Shown: piece after piece, positions 17,171-25,879 of the stretch
Numbering within the stretch: position 1 is the first letter of the stretch
Layout of the letters: every line of letters begins with the position of its first letter
NCBI GenBank assembly: GCA_949286015.1
Contig: CASEBB010000077.1
Coordinates: forward strand, 1 to 33,819
Direction of reading: 5' to 3'
From: an uncultured Succinivibrionaceae bacterium
GTDB taxonomy: Bacteria; Pseudomonadota; Gammaproteobacteria; Enterobacterales; Succinivibrionaceae
DNA: 33,819 bases
Position numbers and translations under genes: made by a program
Notes under the pieces: model-generated
What the model was told of the DNA's origin: nothing
Databases searched by the model: none
What the model saw: the letters and a program-made list of their open reading frames with translations, nothing else

Positions 17171-18720
17171 GTATACCCGCTCGTGATGTATACGCTAGTA
17201 TGGTTAGAGCCTGTGCATGGTGCTTACGGCACGTAACTGTAGCCACGGCTATAGCTCTAACTTGCAGCGCTGTTACACCCAGTTTGCAGTGTCTGTCTAA
17301 GCCCTTGCCACAGCTCCAGTGTAATCACGCCCACGTTGTACTACTTTGCGTATATTGCTGCGTTACCGCGCCTCGGCATACGTTGGTATACGCCTTTGTA
17401 TACCCGCAAAAAACCACAAGAAAACGCAGCTGTAAAGCGCCCGCAAAAGCACTTTTGGCCCAATAGCAGGCTTTGCAGAATGCAGTTCTTTGCTGTATGT
17501 ATACAAATAAGGAACCGTGCACTGTGCACTTTGCGCTTTACTTGCAGTGCCGACAGCGTGAAGCTGCCGCGTATACGCAACGTCGCTACAGGTGACATCC
17601 CCCTTCAGGAAATGCTCTCTTCAGTAGCTGGCGACAAACGGCAAAGAAAACGCCTGCAAGTCTATATTTATGGGCGTAATGCCTTTAGTATACGCACGCA
17701 CCAGCATGGCGCTTAGGCGCGCGGTGCCTTTGGGGCTGCGCAGCCACAGCGTTAGGCACGCACTTTCTCCTCACTCTTACTACTCCCAAACCACTCCCCT
17801 AAAAGAGAGCTCGCGAGAGGCTCTCTTATTAGAGCTACTGCCTTTATGGCAGGTATACCTCTAAAGAAGCAGTAACGATTAGCTCCGTACCACGGAGTCT
17901 TGATTAAGCTCGACGCTCCGGCGCGGCCGCAGTGTAGTGCTGACCCTCCCCATGCTTACGCATGGGTGATGCGTCACTGACACGCGCTCTAAGCTTGTAT
18001 ACAAGTATACGAGTCTGTGTGAGCTCACTGACGGCCACGAGGCCAGAGACTCCTAACTCTGAGCTTAATTGCCGCATGCCGCAACGCAGCCACTCCGCTG
18101 CAACACGGCAGCATTATGCAGACGCCATCCATCTCAGGCTGAACTCAAGTTCTGTCTTCTTTGTGGGCCAAGCTGCACCTTTGCCTACAGGACAAAACTT
18201 GACGCGTCTACCGTAGAAGAGCACTTGGGGCTCTTTTACCTCCGGCCGCTTTATTACAGGTTTTGTAAAGCCCCGTGACAAGGCGGTGTTGACCTAAACT
18301 TTTACCAAATATAGGCACCGAGCATCGCTTCAGCTTGCGCTCGTATCCAGTGTTACTGGCAGCGAGCAGTGGGCAGCGATGGTTCTGGCTGCTGCATGGC
18401 AGCTTGAGTATGCATGGCGTAAGGTGACACGCCGTCGCTTGTTTTTGTGCTCACCAAAGTGAGTACAGTTCTTCGCTTGCTGGCTAGGCACCAGCAGCTC
18501 TCTAGACATTGCCGTGGGCGCCACGCGCCCCACCGTGGACGTGCAGTGTCGTTCCCTGATGTGGCTTTTTGTGTGAGGTTATAGCGGCGCGCTCGCGCTG
18601 CTAGGGGTAGTGTATACCTACGATTCCCCTCAGCAAGGCTACTTAAAGGGCACCACACTCCCTCCCATAAGCAATGCGGCCAGCGTTATGGTCAGAGCCT
18701 TTATCAAGTGCTCTGTATAC
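17171..18720. repeat. Cluster of twelve GTATAC palindromes
   Basis: GTATAC begins at 17171, 17188, 17386, 17398, 17499, 17571, 17688, 17853, 17997, 18005, 18612 and 18715. By eye I found only two more in the whole window (16074, 25767). About 0.4 would be expected in 1550 random bases. Some sit in larger palindromes, such as CTTGTATACAAG at 17994-18005. No coding frame explains them. Confidence 0.75.
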
Positions 18721-18847
18721 GGATACAGCAGGAAGCCGCTTAGCGGCAATGTCACTTACAGCATTACACCTGTACTGGGGCAGTGGAGTTTTACGCCCCG
18801 CAGCACCATACTGTGTCTTAAGGCACTGCCCGCTGGCTGTGACGCTA

Positions 18848-18879
18848 CGTAACGTAACGTTATGTTACGTCACGTTACG
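18848..18879. repeat. Inverted repeat of ACGT-rich units
   Basis: Arms of 13 bases (18848-18860 and 18867-18879, CGTAACGTAACGT type) with one mismatch and a 6-base loop TATGTT. No T-run follows. It is made of repeated GTAACGT units, so it can be read as hairpin or as clustered binding sites. Confidence 0.7.
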
Positions 18880-19269
18880 ACTCTGCCCTGCCCGCGCACC
18901 AGATGCTGTGAAGCACTGGCTCTTCCCGTGCTGACCTGACAAGCGACTTTTTCACCTCTCACCTAGCCCGACTCTACCTGTTGCTTGCAGTAAGGATGCG
19001 CTGCTCTCTACGCAGTCATCCCTACACGGCCCTGCCCTCCTTAGCAGCGCCCGCCCCAGCCACTGCCACAGCTACAGCCACACTTAGCGCGCCACCAAGC
19101 TCTAGTCTACGGTGTCTTTATGTTGACCGTCCTGAAGTCTCCCTCAGTGGCGGGAAAGCAGCGTTAAGGACAGCGCCTTTTGTCTTCGCAAGAGGCCAGC
19201 GACCGCACTCCCCTTGGCGCTTCGCTTGGTAAAAGTAATGATTCTTGTCATCGACTAAGCGAGGCCCCT

Positions 19270-19815
19270 GTGGACTACCAAGACTGGCTTGAGCAAACCT
19301 ACCTCAAACTTACCACCAAAGAGCATCGTAAGTCGTTTGCGCAGTTCTTTACGCCACCGGCTATTGCCACCTTAATGGCGGCGTACATTCTTGATCTGAT
19401 GGGGGCCTGCGCATACCCCATTCGTAAGAGTGGGGTATGCGCAGGCCCCCATCAGATCAATGTCGTGCGCAATGAGGCGCAGATTTACAATCTGACGACC
19501 TTTCACTCGATCTTTGTGCTGGATGAGGCTAATACCGACCTGATCTTTGCCTACCTGCTAACGCCTTTGGCTAAAGACATCATTATGCAGAATCGCCGTG
19601 AGTATGGTGGTGGCTTAGAGAAGCTGGAGCCGCTGGACATCAATCACGCGGTTTGTGTGAACTTTGCGGCGATGAGTGAGGAGCAACGCAGCAAGATTCT
19701 GGAGCTGTATGGGCAGTACCGGACGCAGGTGCTTAACGCAGCTCCGGCTGCGACTCTGGAGCAGGCTATTGCGGCGATTTCGGCGGCATTTATGGACGTA
19801 ATCAAAGAGCAGTAG
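19270..19815 (+). pseudogene. N6-adenine DNA methyltransferase with internal deletion
   Basis: The frame keeps both ends of an adenine-specific methyltransferase but lacks its centre. Near the N-terminus HRKSFAQFFTPPAIATLMA is the AdoMet-binding motif X region of HsdM/Eco57I-type enzymes. The second half (INVVRNEAQIYNLTTFHS, then NRREYGGGLEKLEP) matches the C-terminal part of such proteins, where RYGGGL-LEP is typical. Motif I (DPACGTG type) and the catalytic NPPY/DPPY are absent, and only about 180 residues remain, against 450 or more in intact enzymes. The junction carries a perfect 30-bp inverted repeat; the frame stays open across it. I prefer the GTG at 19270 (GAGG five bases upstream); the frame is open from 19180. 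It cannot be an active methylase as it stands. No restriction partner is visible. Confidence 0.75.
19391..19460. repeat. Perfect 30-bp inverted repeat inside the methyltransferase gene
   Basis: The left arm 19391-19420 and right arm 19431-19460 are exact reverse complements over all 30 bases, around a 10-base loop TTCGTAAGAG. The match stops abruptly at both outer ends. It lies exactly where the catalytic core of the methyltransferase is missing. Confidence 0.97.
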
Positions 19816-20012
19816 CGTCACCCCTTTGGTTCTTTGAGGTAGGAGCCTTCGGGCGCCATTATCTCGAGGTGAGTAAGGAGCAGATGTCTGTCTCAGGCTC
19901 TTACGCCCTGCCTTTTAGTGAAAACTGGCAGCTGGTGATGCTAAGAGTACTGCGGCTGCGGTCGCCTTTACTTTAAGGTACGGCAAGATAGCCTTCTGCA
20001 CATAAGCAGATA

Positions 20013-20046
20013 AACAAAAGCCCAGCAGTGACTCCACCGCAGGGCT
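20013..20046 (-). terminator. Intrinsic terminator after rpiA
   Basis: On the minus strand AGCCC, then GCGGTG, pair with CACTGC and GGGCT across a small loop, followed by TTTGTTT. It begins about 43 bases after the rpiA stop codon. Confidence 0.8.
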
Positions 20047-20088
20047 CTTGCTCTGTAGCGCGTTAGCACGTTAGCACGTTAGTTACGC

Positions 20089-20760
20089 TTATTCTGGCTT
20101 GCGCTTCTCGTGTACGCCCTCATCAGTGGCATACAGCACCACATCAGCACCACGATGGGCAAATAAGCCCACCGTCACCACGCCAGGAATAGCGTTAATC
20201 TGCGTTTCCAGCGCCTTTGGCTCAGTAATGCTGAGGCCATGCACGTCGAGGATCTCACAGCCATTATCAGTGATGCAGCCCTCACGCAGCACAGGGTTGC
20301 CACCTAACGCCCGTAACGAGCGCGCCACCTGCTCACGGGCCATAGGAATGACCTCTACAGGCAGTGGGAACTTACCTAAAGTGCTCACCAGCTTGGACTT
20401 GTCCACAATGCAGACAAAGGTCTTGGCCATCGAGGCGAGGATCTTTTCACGGGTTAAGCAGGCGCCACCACCCTTGATCATCTCAAAGTTATCATTAACC
20501 TCATCGGCGCCATCAATGTACACCTCATAAGGCTCGCACTCGTTAGGGTCTAAGACCTTAACGCCAATTTCCGTTAACAGCTCGGTAGTACGGTTGGAGC
20601 TGCTGACCGCACCGGCGACCTTAATGCCGTGCGCTTGAATGGCCTGAATAAACTTCACCACGGTTGAGCCCGAGCCCACGCCCAAAATGCCGTTTTGTGG
20701 GATGAATTCCAGCGCCTTTGCGGCCACCATTTCTTTTAATTCGTCTTGAGTCTTGCTCAT
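20089..20760 (-). CDS. rpiA: Ribose-5-phosphate isomerase A
   Basis: RpiA interconverts ribose 5-phosphate and ribulose 5-phosphate in the non-oxidative pentose phosphate pathway, in the cytoplasm. The 223-residue product has all key elements: GVGSGSTV (27-34), SSSNRTTE (53-60), YIDGADEVN (81-89) with the two active-site aspartates D83 and D86, [11 protein letters not shown] (96-106) with K96 and E105, and [15 protein letters not shown] (123-137). These correspond to D81, D84, K94 and E103 of the E. coli enzyme. The ATG at 20760 has GAGGA close upstream; the frame runs open for 55 more codons but that extension has no family support. It has its own terminator. Confidence 0.98.
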   Translation of the reverse strand: MSKTQDELKEMVAAKALEFIPQNGILGVGSGSTVVKFIQAIQAHGIKVAGAVSSSNRTTELLTEIGVKVLDPNECEPYEVYIDGADEVNDNFEMIKGGGACLTREKILASMAKTFVCIVDKSKLVSTLGKFPLPVEVIPMAREQVARSLRALGGNPVLREGCITDNGCEILDVHGLSITEPKALETQINAIPGVVTVGLFAHRGADVVLYATDEGVHEKRKPE

Positions 20761-20918
20761 TTTTTCCTCACAAATCCAAAGCACACCTCTAAAAGCGTCA
20801 CCCCTTACCCTTATGCCAAGACAGCTGCGCAGACAAAGAAAAAGCGGCTCACGCTGGACACGCGGCCGCTTGTCATGGTCTTGGGCGTGCTTGCTCTTTG
20901 ATAAGGGCGTGCAGCGTG

Positions 20919-20984
20919 TAATCACGCTACTCTAAGCGTGAAACCACACTACTCTTAACGTGTAGTCACGCTACTTTTCCCACC
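20919..20984. repeat. 22-bp tandem repeat upstream of rpiA
   Basis: Two full imperfect units (20919-20940 and 20941-20962) and a partial third (from 20963) share the pattern TAnTCACGCTACTCTAAnCGTG. Each unit contains CACGCTACT or CACACTACT. It lies between tyrS and rpiA, 160 bases before the rpiA start, and could hold repeated regulator sites. Confidence 0.65.
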
Positions 20985-21058
20985 CTACTTACAAGCTACG
21001 CTCGCTTGCTGCCTTGATAGGCCTCAGAATTAGGCAACGCCTCGCTTCAGATGTAGTG

Positions 21059-22249
21059 TTATTTTACCGTGATCCGAGCAAAGCGACGCTTGCCGACTTG
21101 ATAAACTCTGCAACCTAGCTCCACAGGGGCTTTTGGATCGGTAATGACCGTACCGTCGCACTTCACTGCGTTTTGCTTAAACATGCGCAGTGCCTCAGAA
21201 GTCGAGCTCACTAAGCCCGCCTCCTTAAACATGTTAGGCAGACCTAAAGACGCCTCAAAGGTAAACTCTGGGATGTCCTCAGGTAAGGCGCCCTTAGCAA
21301 ACTGGTTAATAAAGCCTTGCACCGCCTCATCACCAGCTTCCTTGCCATGGTAGCGCGCCACAATCTCGCGGCCTAATTCCATCTTGGCATCGCGTGGATT
21401 CATCTCGCCACTGGCGCACTTACGCTTGAGCTCCTCAATCTCCGTTAATGGACGGAAGGAGAGCAGGTCGTAGTAAGACCACATCAGCTCATCGCTTAAG
21501 GACATGACCTTACCAAACATCTCATTGGCAGGCTCGTCCACACCAATGTAGTTGTGGGCAGACTTAGACATTTTCTTGACACCATCTAAGCCCACTAACA
21601 GTGGCATCATGAGCACGCATTGTGGCTCTTGGCCATCGTCCTTTTGCAGCTCGCGGCCCATGAGCAGATTAAACTTCTGATCGGTACCACCCAGCTCCAC
21701 ATCAGCGTGTAAGGCCACGCTGTCGTAGCCTTGGAATAATGGGTAGAGGAACTCGTGGATAGCGATAGGCTGGCCAGACTGATAGCGCTTGGTAAAGTCC
21801 TCACGCTCTAACATGCGCGCCACAGTGAGCTTAGAGGCTAAGCGAATCGTGCCCTCGGCACCTAACTTTGACAGCCACTCGGAGTTGTAGCGGATCTCCG
21901 TCTTGTCCTTATCTAAGACCTTAAAGGCTTGATCAGCATAGGTCTTAGCATTGGCCATGATTTGCTCACGCGAGAGCTGTGGGCGGGTGGCATTTTTACC
22001 CGAAGGATCACCCACAGAGGCGGTAAAGTCGCCAATAATGAGCACGACCTTATGACCCAGATTCTGGAAAGTTCTGAGCTTATTTAAGATCACGGTGTGG
22101 CCCAAGTGGATATCAGGGGCAGTAGGATCCATACCCAGCTTAATGACCAGCTGGCGACCGCTTTCTAACTTCTTTTTCAGCTCTTCGACAGGAATAATTT
22201 CCTGAGCACCACGGGCAATTTCGCGCAGTGCTTCCTCAACAGAAACCAT
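21059..22249 (-). CDS. tyrS: Tyrosyl-tRNA synthetase, type 2
   Basis: It charges tRNA-Tyr with tyrosine in two ATP-dependent steps. The 396-residue class I synthetase shows [12 protein letters not shown] with the HIGH-like motif HLGH at 48-51, the tyrosine-pocket region [16 protein letters not shown] (185-200), KMSKS at 226-230, and a C-terminal S4-like tRNA-binding domain (about 335-396). The spacing and the sequence around KMSKS identify the type-2 form (TyrS2, about 400 residues) rather than the E. coli type-1 form (424 residues). The ATG at 22249 is preceded by TAGGAG at ideal distance; ten more codons are open upstream but not supported. The likely promoter is at 22390-22398, giving a leader of about 135 bases. 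Confidence 0.98.
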   Translation of the reverse strand: MVSVEEALREIARGAQEIIPVEELKKKLESGRQLVIKLGMDPTAPDIHLGHTVILNKLRTFQNLGHKVVLIIGDFTASVGDPSGKNATRPQLSREQIMANAKTYADQAFKVLDKDKTEIRYNSEWLSKLGAEGTIRLASKLTVARMLEREDFTKRYQSGQPIAIHEFLYPLFQGYDSVALHADVELGGTDQKFNLLMGRELQKDDGQEPQCVLMMPLLVGLDGVKKMSKSAHNYIGVDEPANEMFGKVMSLSDELMWSYYDLLSFRPLTEIEELKRKCASGEMNPRDAKMELGREIVARYHGKEAGDEAVQGFINQFAKGALPEDIPEFTFEASLGLPNMFKEAGLVSSTSEALRMFKQNAVKCDGTVITDPKAPVELGCRVYQVGKRRFARITVK

Positions 22250-22389
22250 GCAAACTCCTAAATCTCGGGTGCTAACCACTTGAGACCAAAAGGGTAAGCA
22301 CTATCTCAAGCGCCAAACACTTAGAAAGAAGGCGAGGCCCTGAGGCAATCTAAGCTGACCTAAAAACCCGAGGAAAACAAAAGTGCCTC

Positions 22390-22398
22390 ATTATAGCA
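22390..22398 (-). promoter_or_regulatory. Extended -10 promoter of tyrS
   Basis: On the minus strand TGCTATAAT is a perfect -10 hexamer with an extended TGn motif. The -35 region is weak, as is common for extended -10 promoters. The expected start is near 22383, about 135 bases before tyrS. Confidence 0.55.
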
Positions 22399-23086
22399 GA
22401 AGCGGCAAAAGATGCATGGAGCAAATGGCTTATCTAAGCGCTTTTGTTCGGCATCAGAGAGCATCAGTGATCAGAGCATCATGATGATGCTTGCTCCTGC
22501 TTGCCCCATTACAGCTCAGGTATTTGCCCGCCACGCTGGAGCAACATTAGCCATTTTATGCCTGTTGCCAGAGCGCAGCATGCACGCATATTGGCTGGGG
22601 TTATGGGCGGCACTGTGCCGCATGCTCTGTGCTGGGATGCAAGATAGTGAACAGCGTCACACAGTGCGGCATAGGCATAATCTCATTTCTAAGGTTCCCC
22701 AAGTGCTATTGACGCACCTCAAGAGCACTCTAAAGCCATGGTGGGCTTAAGTTCGCGGGTATGCTGATGGTGACTCGACAGAGCCCCACAGCAGCCGCCA
22801 TTGCCAGCCCTATCTCAGACATTACTGCAGCAGTGCTGATCATTGCTGCCCCGCCCTTCTGCGTTAACCACACCACAACGCGCCACCAACTAACAATCTG
22901 TTAGTAAATACCGCAGCTCGGCTTTACTGCCCCTACCCCACAACTTTTGCCTTATTTATCATATTTTATCGTAGACTTATCGCTTCTATCCTGCCAGTTA
23001 CTGATGCCACCTATCGCCCAAAAATAGTGCTTTAGTGACGTGTTTACGAAATTTTGTGAGCAAGATCAAAGTTAGTACTGCCAATA

Positions 23087-23166
23087 TTAGCTATGTTTTA
23101 GCCATTACCTATAATAACAAATGTTCGTAATTCTCTGTATATACTGACATTAGCGAACATTGTTCG
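23087..23166 (+). promoter_or_regulatory. Promoter with paired TGTTCGTAA boxes
   Basis: A perfect TATAAT (23110-23115) has a weak -35 (TTAGCT, 23087-23092) at 17 bases. The box TGTTCGTAA occurs at 23122-23130 and again at 23161-23169. The second belongs to the inverted repeat CGAACA-T-TGTTCG (23154-23166). Placed at and just after the expected start site, the boxes look like repressor sites. The controlled gene may be the GPH symporter 600 bases downstream, which is inference. Confidence 0.45.
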
Positions 23167-23175
23167 TAAATAACG

Positions 23176-23196
23176 GCGTTGCTGGTGAAGCAACGC
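23176..23196 (+). other. Leader hairpin
   Basis: A perfect 7-bp stem GCGTTGC/GCAACGC with loop TGGTGAA lies about 55 bases after the predicted transcription start. It could stabilise the 5' end of a long leader or of a small RNA. Confidence 0.4.
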
Positions 23197-23766
23197 AGCA
23201 ACGGGCGCGCACTACAAGGTGACTGCTAAAGTGCCAAGCCAATAACATAAGTCCTGATGCCTGCGGTCATTACTGTGTTCTTTGCTAGGGATTGCTTTAA
23301 GAAAAAGCAGTGCTTAGTGCTGCGCCGCTAAGCTAGCAGCTACGCCGCGCAGAGGTTAACAGATTCAACGCTCCTCTACAGCCAAGCTGTAGTACCAACC
23401 GGAGCTATTGGGCAAGCCTCAATGCCCTATCGCTCCTTGTTCTCCACCTCTAGCAATCACTAAGGCGAAGCCGTAGCGTGACTAGCTCTGCGATCTCCTC
23501 AATCTGCAAAGCTAGTGGGAGATTCGACTTGCTTTTTTAGTTTACTGGGGTCAGTAGAACCCCAGACACAAGCCCTTTTACCACAAGTGAGAGTGGCCTT
23601 TTAGCTAAACAAGCACACATTTCTCCTCTCCAGCGAGCGCAATAGACCTCAATCCTGCCTTGCTGTAGGGATGCCCCGCATACTTTGCTGATGCCCATTA
23701 ATGTGTTCTTGTTCAGCCATTGCACGCGCGGCTTTGCTTTTCTTGTCTTGCTTCTAGGTTATTCAA

Positions 23767-25233
23767 ATGAGCGCACACGCAACCCCGCTGGCACCAAAGG
23801 TCTCAATGCAGACCAAGTTGTCGTATGGCTACGGCAGCTTCGGCAAAGACCTCTCCCTGTGCTTAGTTAACACCTTCCTCTTCTTCTACCTCACAGACGT
23901 CGCCGAAGTCTCTGCAGCTGCATGCGGTATCATCTTCCTTGCCGCCAGAATCTGGGACACCATTAACGATCCTATCTTCGGCTTCATTGTCGCCAAGTGC
24001 AATTCGCGCTGGGGCAAGTACAAGCCATGGATCTTCATCGGTAACGTCTTAAACGCCATCTTCATGACGGCCTGCTTTTGCACCCACTACTTTGAGGGTA
24101 CGACGCAGCTTATTTACCTCACGGTGGTGTACATCTGCTGGGGTATGTCGTACACCATTTGCGACGCGCCATTCTGGAGCTTGATCCCTAACATTACGCT
24201 GGATAAGAACGAGCGTGAGGGTCTGCTGCCATACCCTCGTTTTGCGGCCACGATTGGCGGTAATATCGCTGCCGGTTGCGGTATTTACTGTGTGCACCTC
24301 TTTGGTCAAGGCGATGATGGCTTAGGCTACATGTTGTATGCGGCCTTAGGCGGCTTCTTTGCCTTAAGCTCGGCCATTGTGACCTGCAAGTGGACAGAGG
24401 AGACCTACAAGGCTCCTGCTGATGAGACTTTCAGCTTAAAGGAAGCGGTCTTTATCACCACCCACAACAAGCAGTTCCTGATCTTCTTAGGCTTAGCTTT
24501 CTGCTACGTGATCGGTACAGGCATTTACGGCTCCTTAAACCTGTACTTCTTCAAGTACTGCCTAAAGGACGAGACCTTATTCTCGAGCTTGATTTTCTTT
24601 GCAGCGGTTGCGGCCATCCCGTCACTGATCTTCTTCAAGCCAGTTGTCACCCGTGTTGGCCGTAAGATCATGTTCTTAATGGCTATTAGTGCCCCATTTG
24701 TCGCTACCACGCTGATCTCGCTTCCTGTCCTTGGTATCACCTTTATCCCGCTTAACATCTTGGTAGCTATTTCCGGCTTATTCACAGGCGTCTCTACCGC
24801 TATTTACTGGCTGATTGCCATGATCATGGTAGCCGACACCGTGGACTATGGTGACATGGAGTACAACGTGCGCTCTGAGAGTATCTACTACTCCTTGCAC
24901 ACCCTGCTCTCCAAGTGCACCGGTGCCGTGTCGAGCGCTGTTATTGGTCTGTTCTTAGCGCTGATCGACTATGTGCCAAACGTAGAGCAGACGCAAGGCA
25001 CCATTGAGAGCTTAACCTTCCTCTACTGGGGCTCCTCTGTGCTTTGCCTCGTAGGTGCTGCCATCTACATCTTCTTTTACAAGCTCAATGGCGATAAGTT
25101 GGATGAGGTACAGCGCGTGTTAACCCGTCGCTATATGGATCGCCTCGTGAAAGATTCGGTATCTACGGGCGACATCAAAGAGGACTTAGCGCTCTTAAAG
25201 CAATCCCCTGCAAGCGCGCAACAACAACAATAA
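23767..25233 (+). CDS. GPH-family sugar:cation symporter (MelB-like)
   Basis: A 12-helix inner-membrane transporter of the glycoside-pentoside-hexuronide:cation symporter family, relatives of MelB, XynP and UidB. Diagnostic features: GYGSFGKD (21-28), the cation-site motif WDTINDP at 63-69 with D64 and D68 matching the two sodium-binding aspartates of MelB, WGKYKPW (82-88), ADTVDYGD (356-363) and SESIYYSLHTLLSK (370-383), whose K383 matches the essential K377 of MelB. The 488-residue length is usual. The ATG at 23767 has only a weak AGG upstream; an in-frame ATG at 23806 has AAAGG at better spacing and would remove 13 polar residues. Substrate unknown: beta-glycosides, xylosides and glucuronides are all carried by relatives. 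A terminator follows. Confidence 0.93.
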   Translation: MSAHATPLAPKVSMQTKLSYGYGSFGKDLSLCLVNTFLFFYLTDVAEVSAAACGIIFLAARIWDTINDPIFGFIVAKCNSRWGKYKPWIFIGNVLNAIFMTACFCTHYFEGTTQLIYLTVVYICWGMSYTICDAPFWSLIPNITLDKNEREGLLPYPRFAATIGGNIAAGCGIYCVHLFGQGDDGLGYMLYAALGGFFALSSAIVTCKWTEETYKAPADETFSLKEAVFITTHNKQFLIFLGLAFCYVIGTGIYGSLNLYFFKYCLKDETLFSSLIFFAAVAAIPSLIFFKPVVTRVGRKIMFLMAISAPFVATTLISLPVLGITFIPLNILVAISGLFTGVSTAIYWLIAMIMVADTVDYGDMEYNVRSESIYYSLHTLLSKCTGAVSSAVIGLFLALIDYVPNVEQTQGTIESLTFLYWGSSVLCLVGAAIYIFFYKLNGDKLDEVQRVLTRRYMDRLVKDSVSTGDIKEDLALLKQSPASAQQQQ

Positions 25234-25474
25234 GCCCACCTGTGTGCGGTACATGCGGCGCATGCAGTATGACGCGCCGGTGGATTAGTGGATGGGAGTT
25301 TTGCTGCCTTATCAACCACACGCTGAGTAGAGCCAAACTTTGAGGCCACAGCCTTACCCTTGAAGGGTCTACGTAAGGCGCCCGCCTCTGGCATAAAGGC
25401 CATATCTTAGCGGTTTGTGGCAAATCAGCTTTAACTCCACAAAACCAGATTCTAGGCTCCATCAGGGCTTAGGT

Positions 25475-25512
25475 CTTAACCAGATCCGGCCTCACCTTTG
25501 GATCTGGTTAAG
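25475..25512. repeat. Perfect 13-bp inverted repeat
   Basis: CTTAACCAGATCC (25475-25487) and its exact complement (25500-25512) flank a 12-base loop, 22 bases before the terminator. In RNA this is a second hairpin after the symporter gene; in DNA it could be a protein site. Confidence 0.85.
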
Positions 25513-25533
25513 TGCTCTCAAAACACCAAACCA

Positions 25534-25560
25534 AATAGGGCCTTGTGCCCTATTTTTATT
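25534..25560 (+). terminator. Intrinsic terminator after the GPH symporter
   Basis: A perfect 8-bp stem AATAGGGC/GCCCTATT with loop CTTGT runs straight into TTTTTATT on the plus strand. It lies 300 bases past the symporter stop codon. Confidence 0.85.
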
Positions 25561-25879
25561 TGTGGCTGCGCCTGATCTGAGCACAGCGCGCCTCCGCCAC
25601 AACGCAAAAACAGCCAAGCCCCGCCATCGCCTTCCCCATACCAACGATCTTAAGATCACGCGGCTGCTATCAGGTTCGGTGTTTACCAGCTTGTTTTGCC
25701 CTTATGCTACCACCCTTAGGGTAAGGTTATGTAATCCAGTGGTTAAGTCCTACCTGAGGTTAGCGTGTATACTCCACGCCACCCAGTGTTGCCAAAAACT
25801 GCTAACATGCACCGCAGCCTTGGGCTTATCCCTGCAAGGATAACTGACAAGGACAACCTCAGATCAAACCGGAGCTGCC

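Larger units (their letters stand above)
15859..19179. other. 3.3 kb gene-free region with short-motif arrays
   Basis: No open frame here has a convincing start and recognisable protein character. Non-coding structure is abundant: a perfect 14-bp palindrome GCACCACGTGGTGC (16122-16135), an AT-rich patch at 16755-16785, the TGTCTAC array, the GTATAC cluster, a perfect 8-bp hairpin (17803-17827), a hairpin CCCATGC/GCATGGG (17951-17968) and an inverted repeat at 18848-18879. A minus-strand frame at 17001-17246 could be a relic of a mobile-element protein but I cannot name it. The region ends at a broken DNA methyltransferase gene, which suggests an eroded accessory island. Confidence 0.5.
22250..23766. 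other. 1.5 kb gap between tyrS and the GPH symporter
   Basis: No convincing gene. Left end: tyrS leader and promoter. The stretch 22400-22900 has an open plus-strand frame with no ribosome binding site and no family character. From 22900 to 23175 the DNA becomes AT-rich and holds a promoter with operator-like boxes, followed by a hairpin (23176-23196). From 23200 to 23700 I see nothing certain; the distance to the symporter start makes a long leader or an unannotated small RNA possible. Confidence 0.45.
25234..25879. other. Gap between the symporter and the radical SAM gene
   Basis: The gap holds a perfect 13-bp inverted repeat (25475-25512) and a clear terminator (25534-25560). From 25570 to 25860 I see no gene. 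On the minus strand a frame starting at 25403 gives a basic peptide beginning MAFMPEAGALRRPF, but it has no ribosome binding site and runs into the end of the symporter gene, so I do not call it a gene. Confidence 0.5.

Noticed and set aside
17001..17246. Transposase fragment on the minus strand
   Set aside because: The C-terminal end looks protein-like, but I could not match it to any transposase family, and no terminal inverted repeats are visible.
17336..17716. 126-codon plus-strand frame in the gene-free island
   Set aside because: Its Val/Tyr/Arg-rich pattern is produced by the GTATAC sites in one frame, the opposite strand is equally open, and there is no ribosome binding site.
22412..22750. 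112-codon frame between tyrS and the symporter
   Set aside because: There is no ribosome binding site, composition is Cys/Met/Trp/His-rich and irregular, and no domain is recognisable.
23154..23166. LexA (SOS) box
   Set aside because: CGAACA-T-TGTTCG has one base too few between half-sites for the Gram-positive box, and gammaproteobacterial LexA uses CTGT-N8-ACAG.
25131..25403. Basic 90-codon minus-strand frame overlapping the symporter end
   Set aside because: The first 40 residues look plausible, but the rest is the antisense of the symporter gene with runs of cysteine. No Shine-Dalgarno precedes it.
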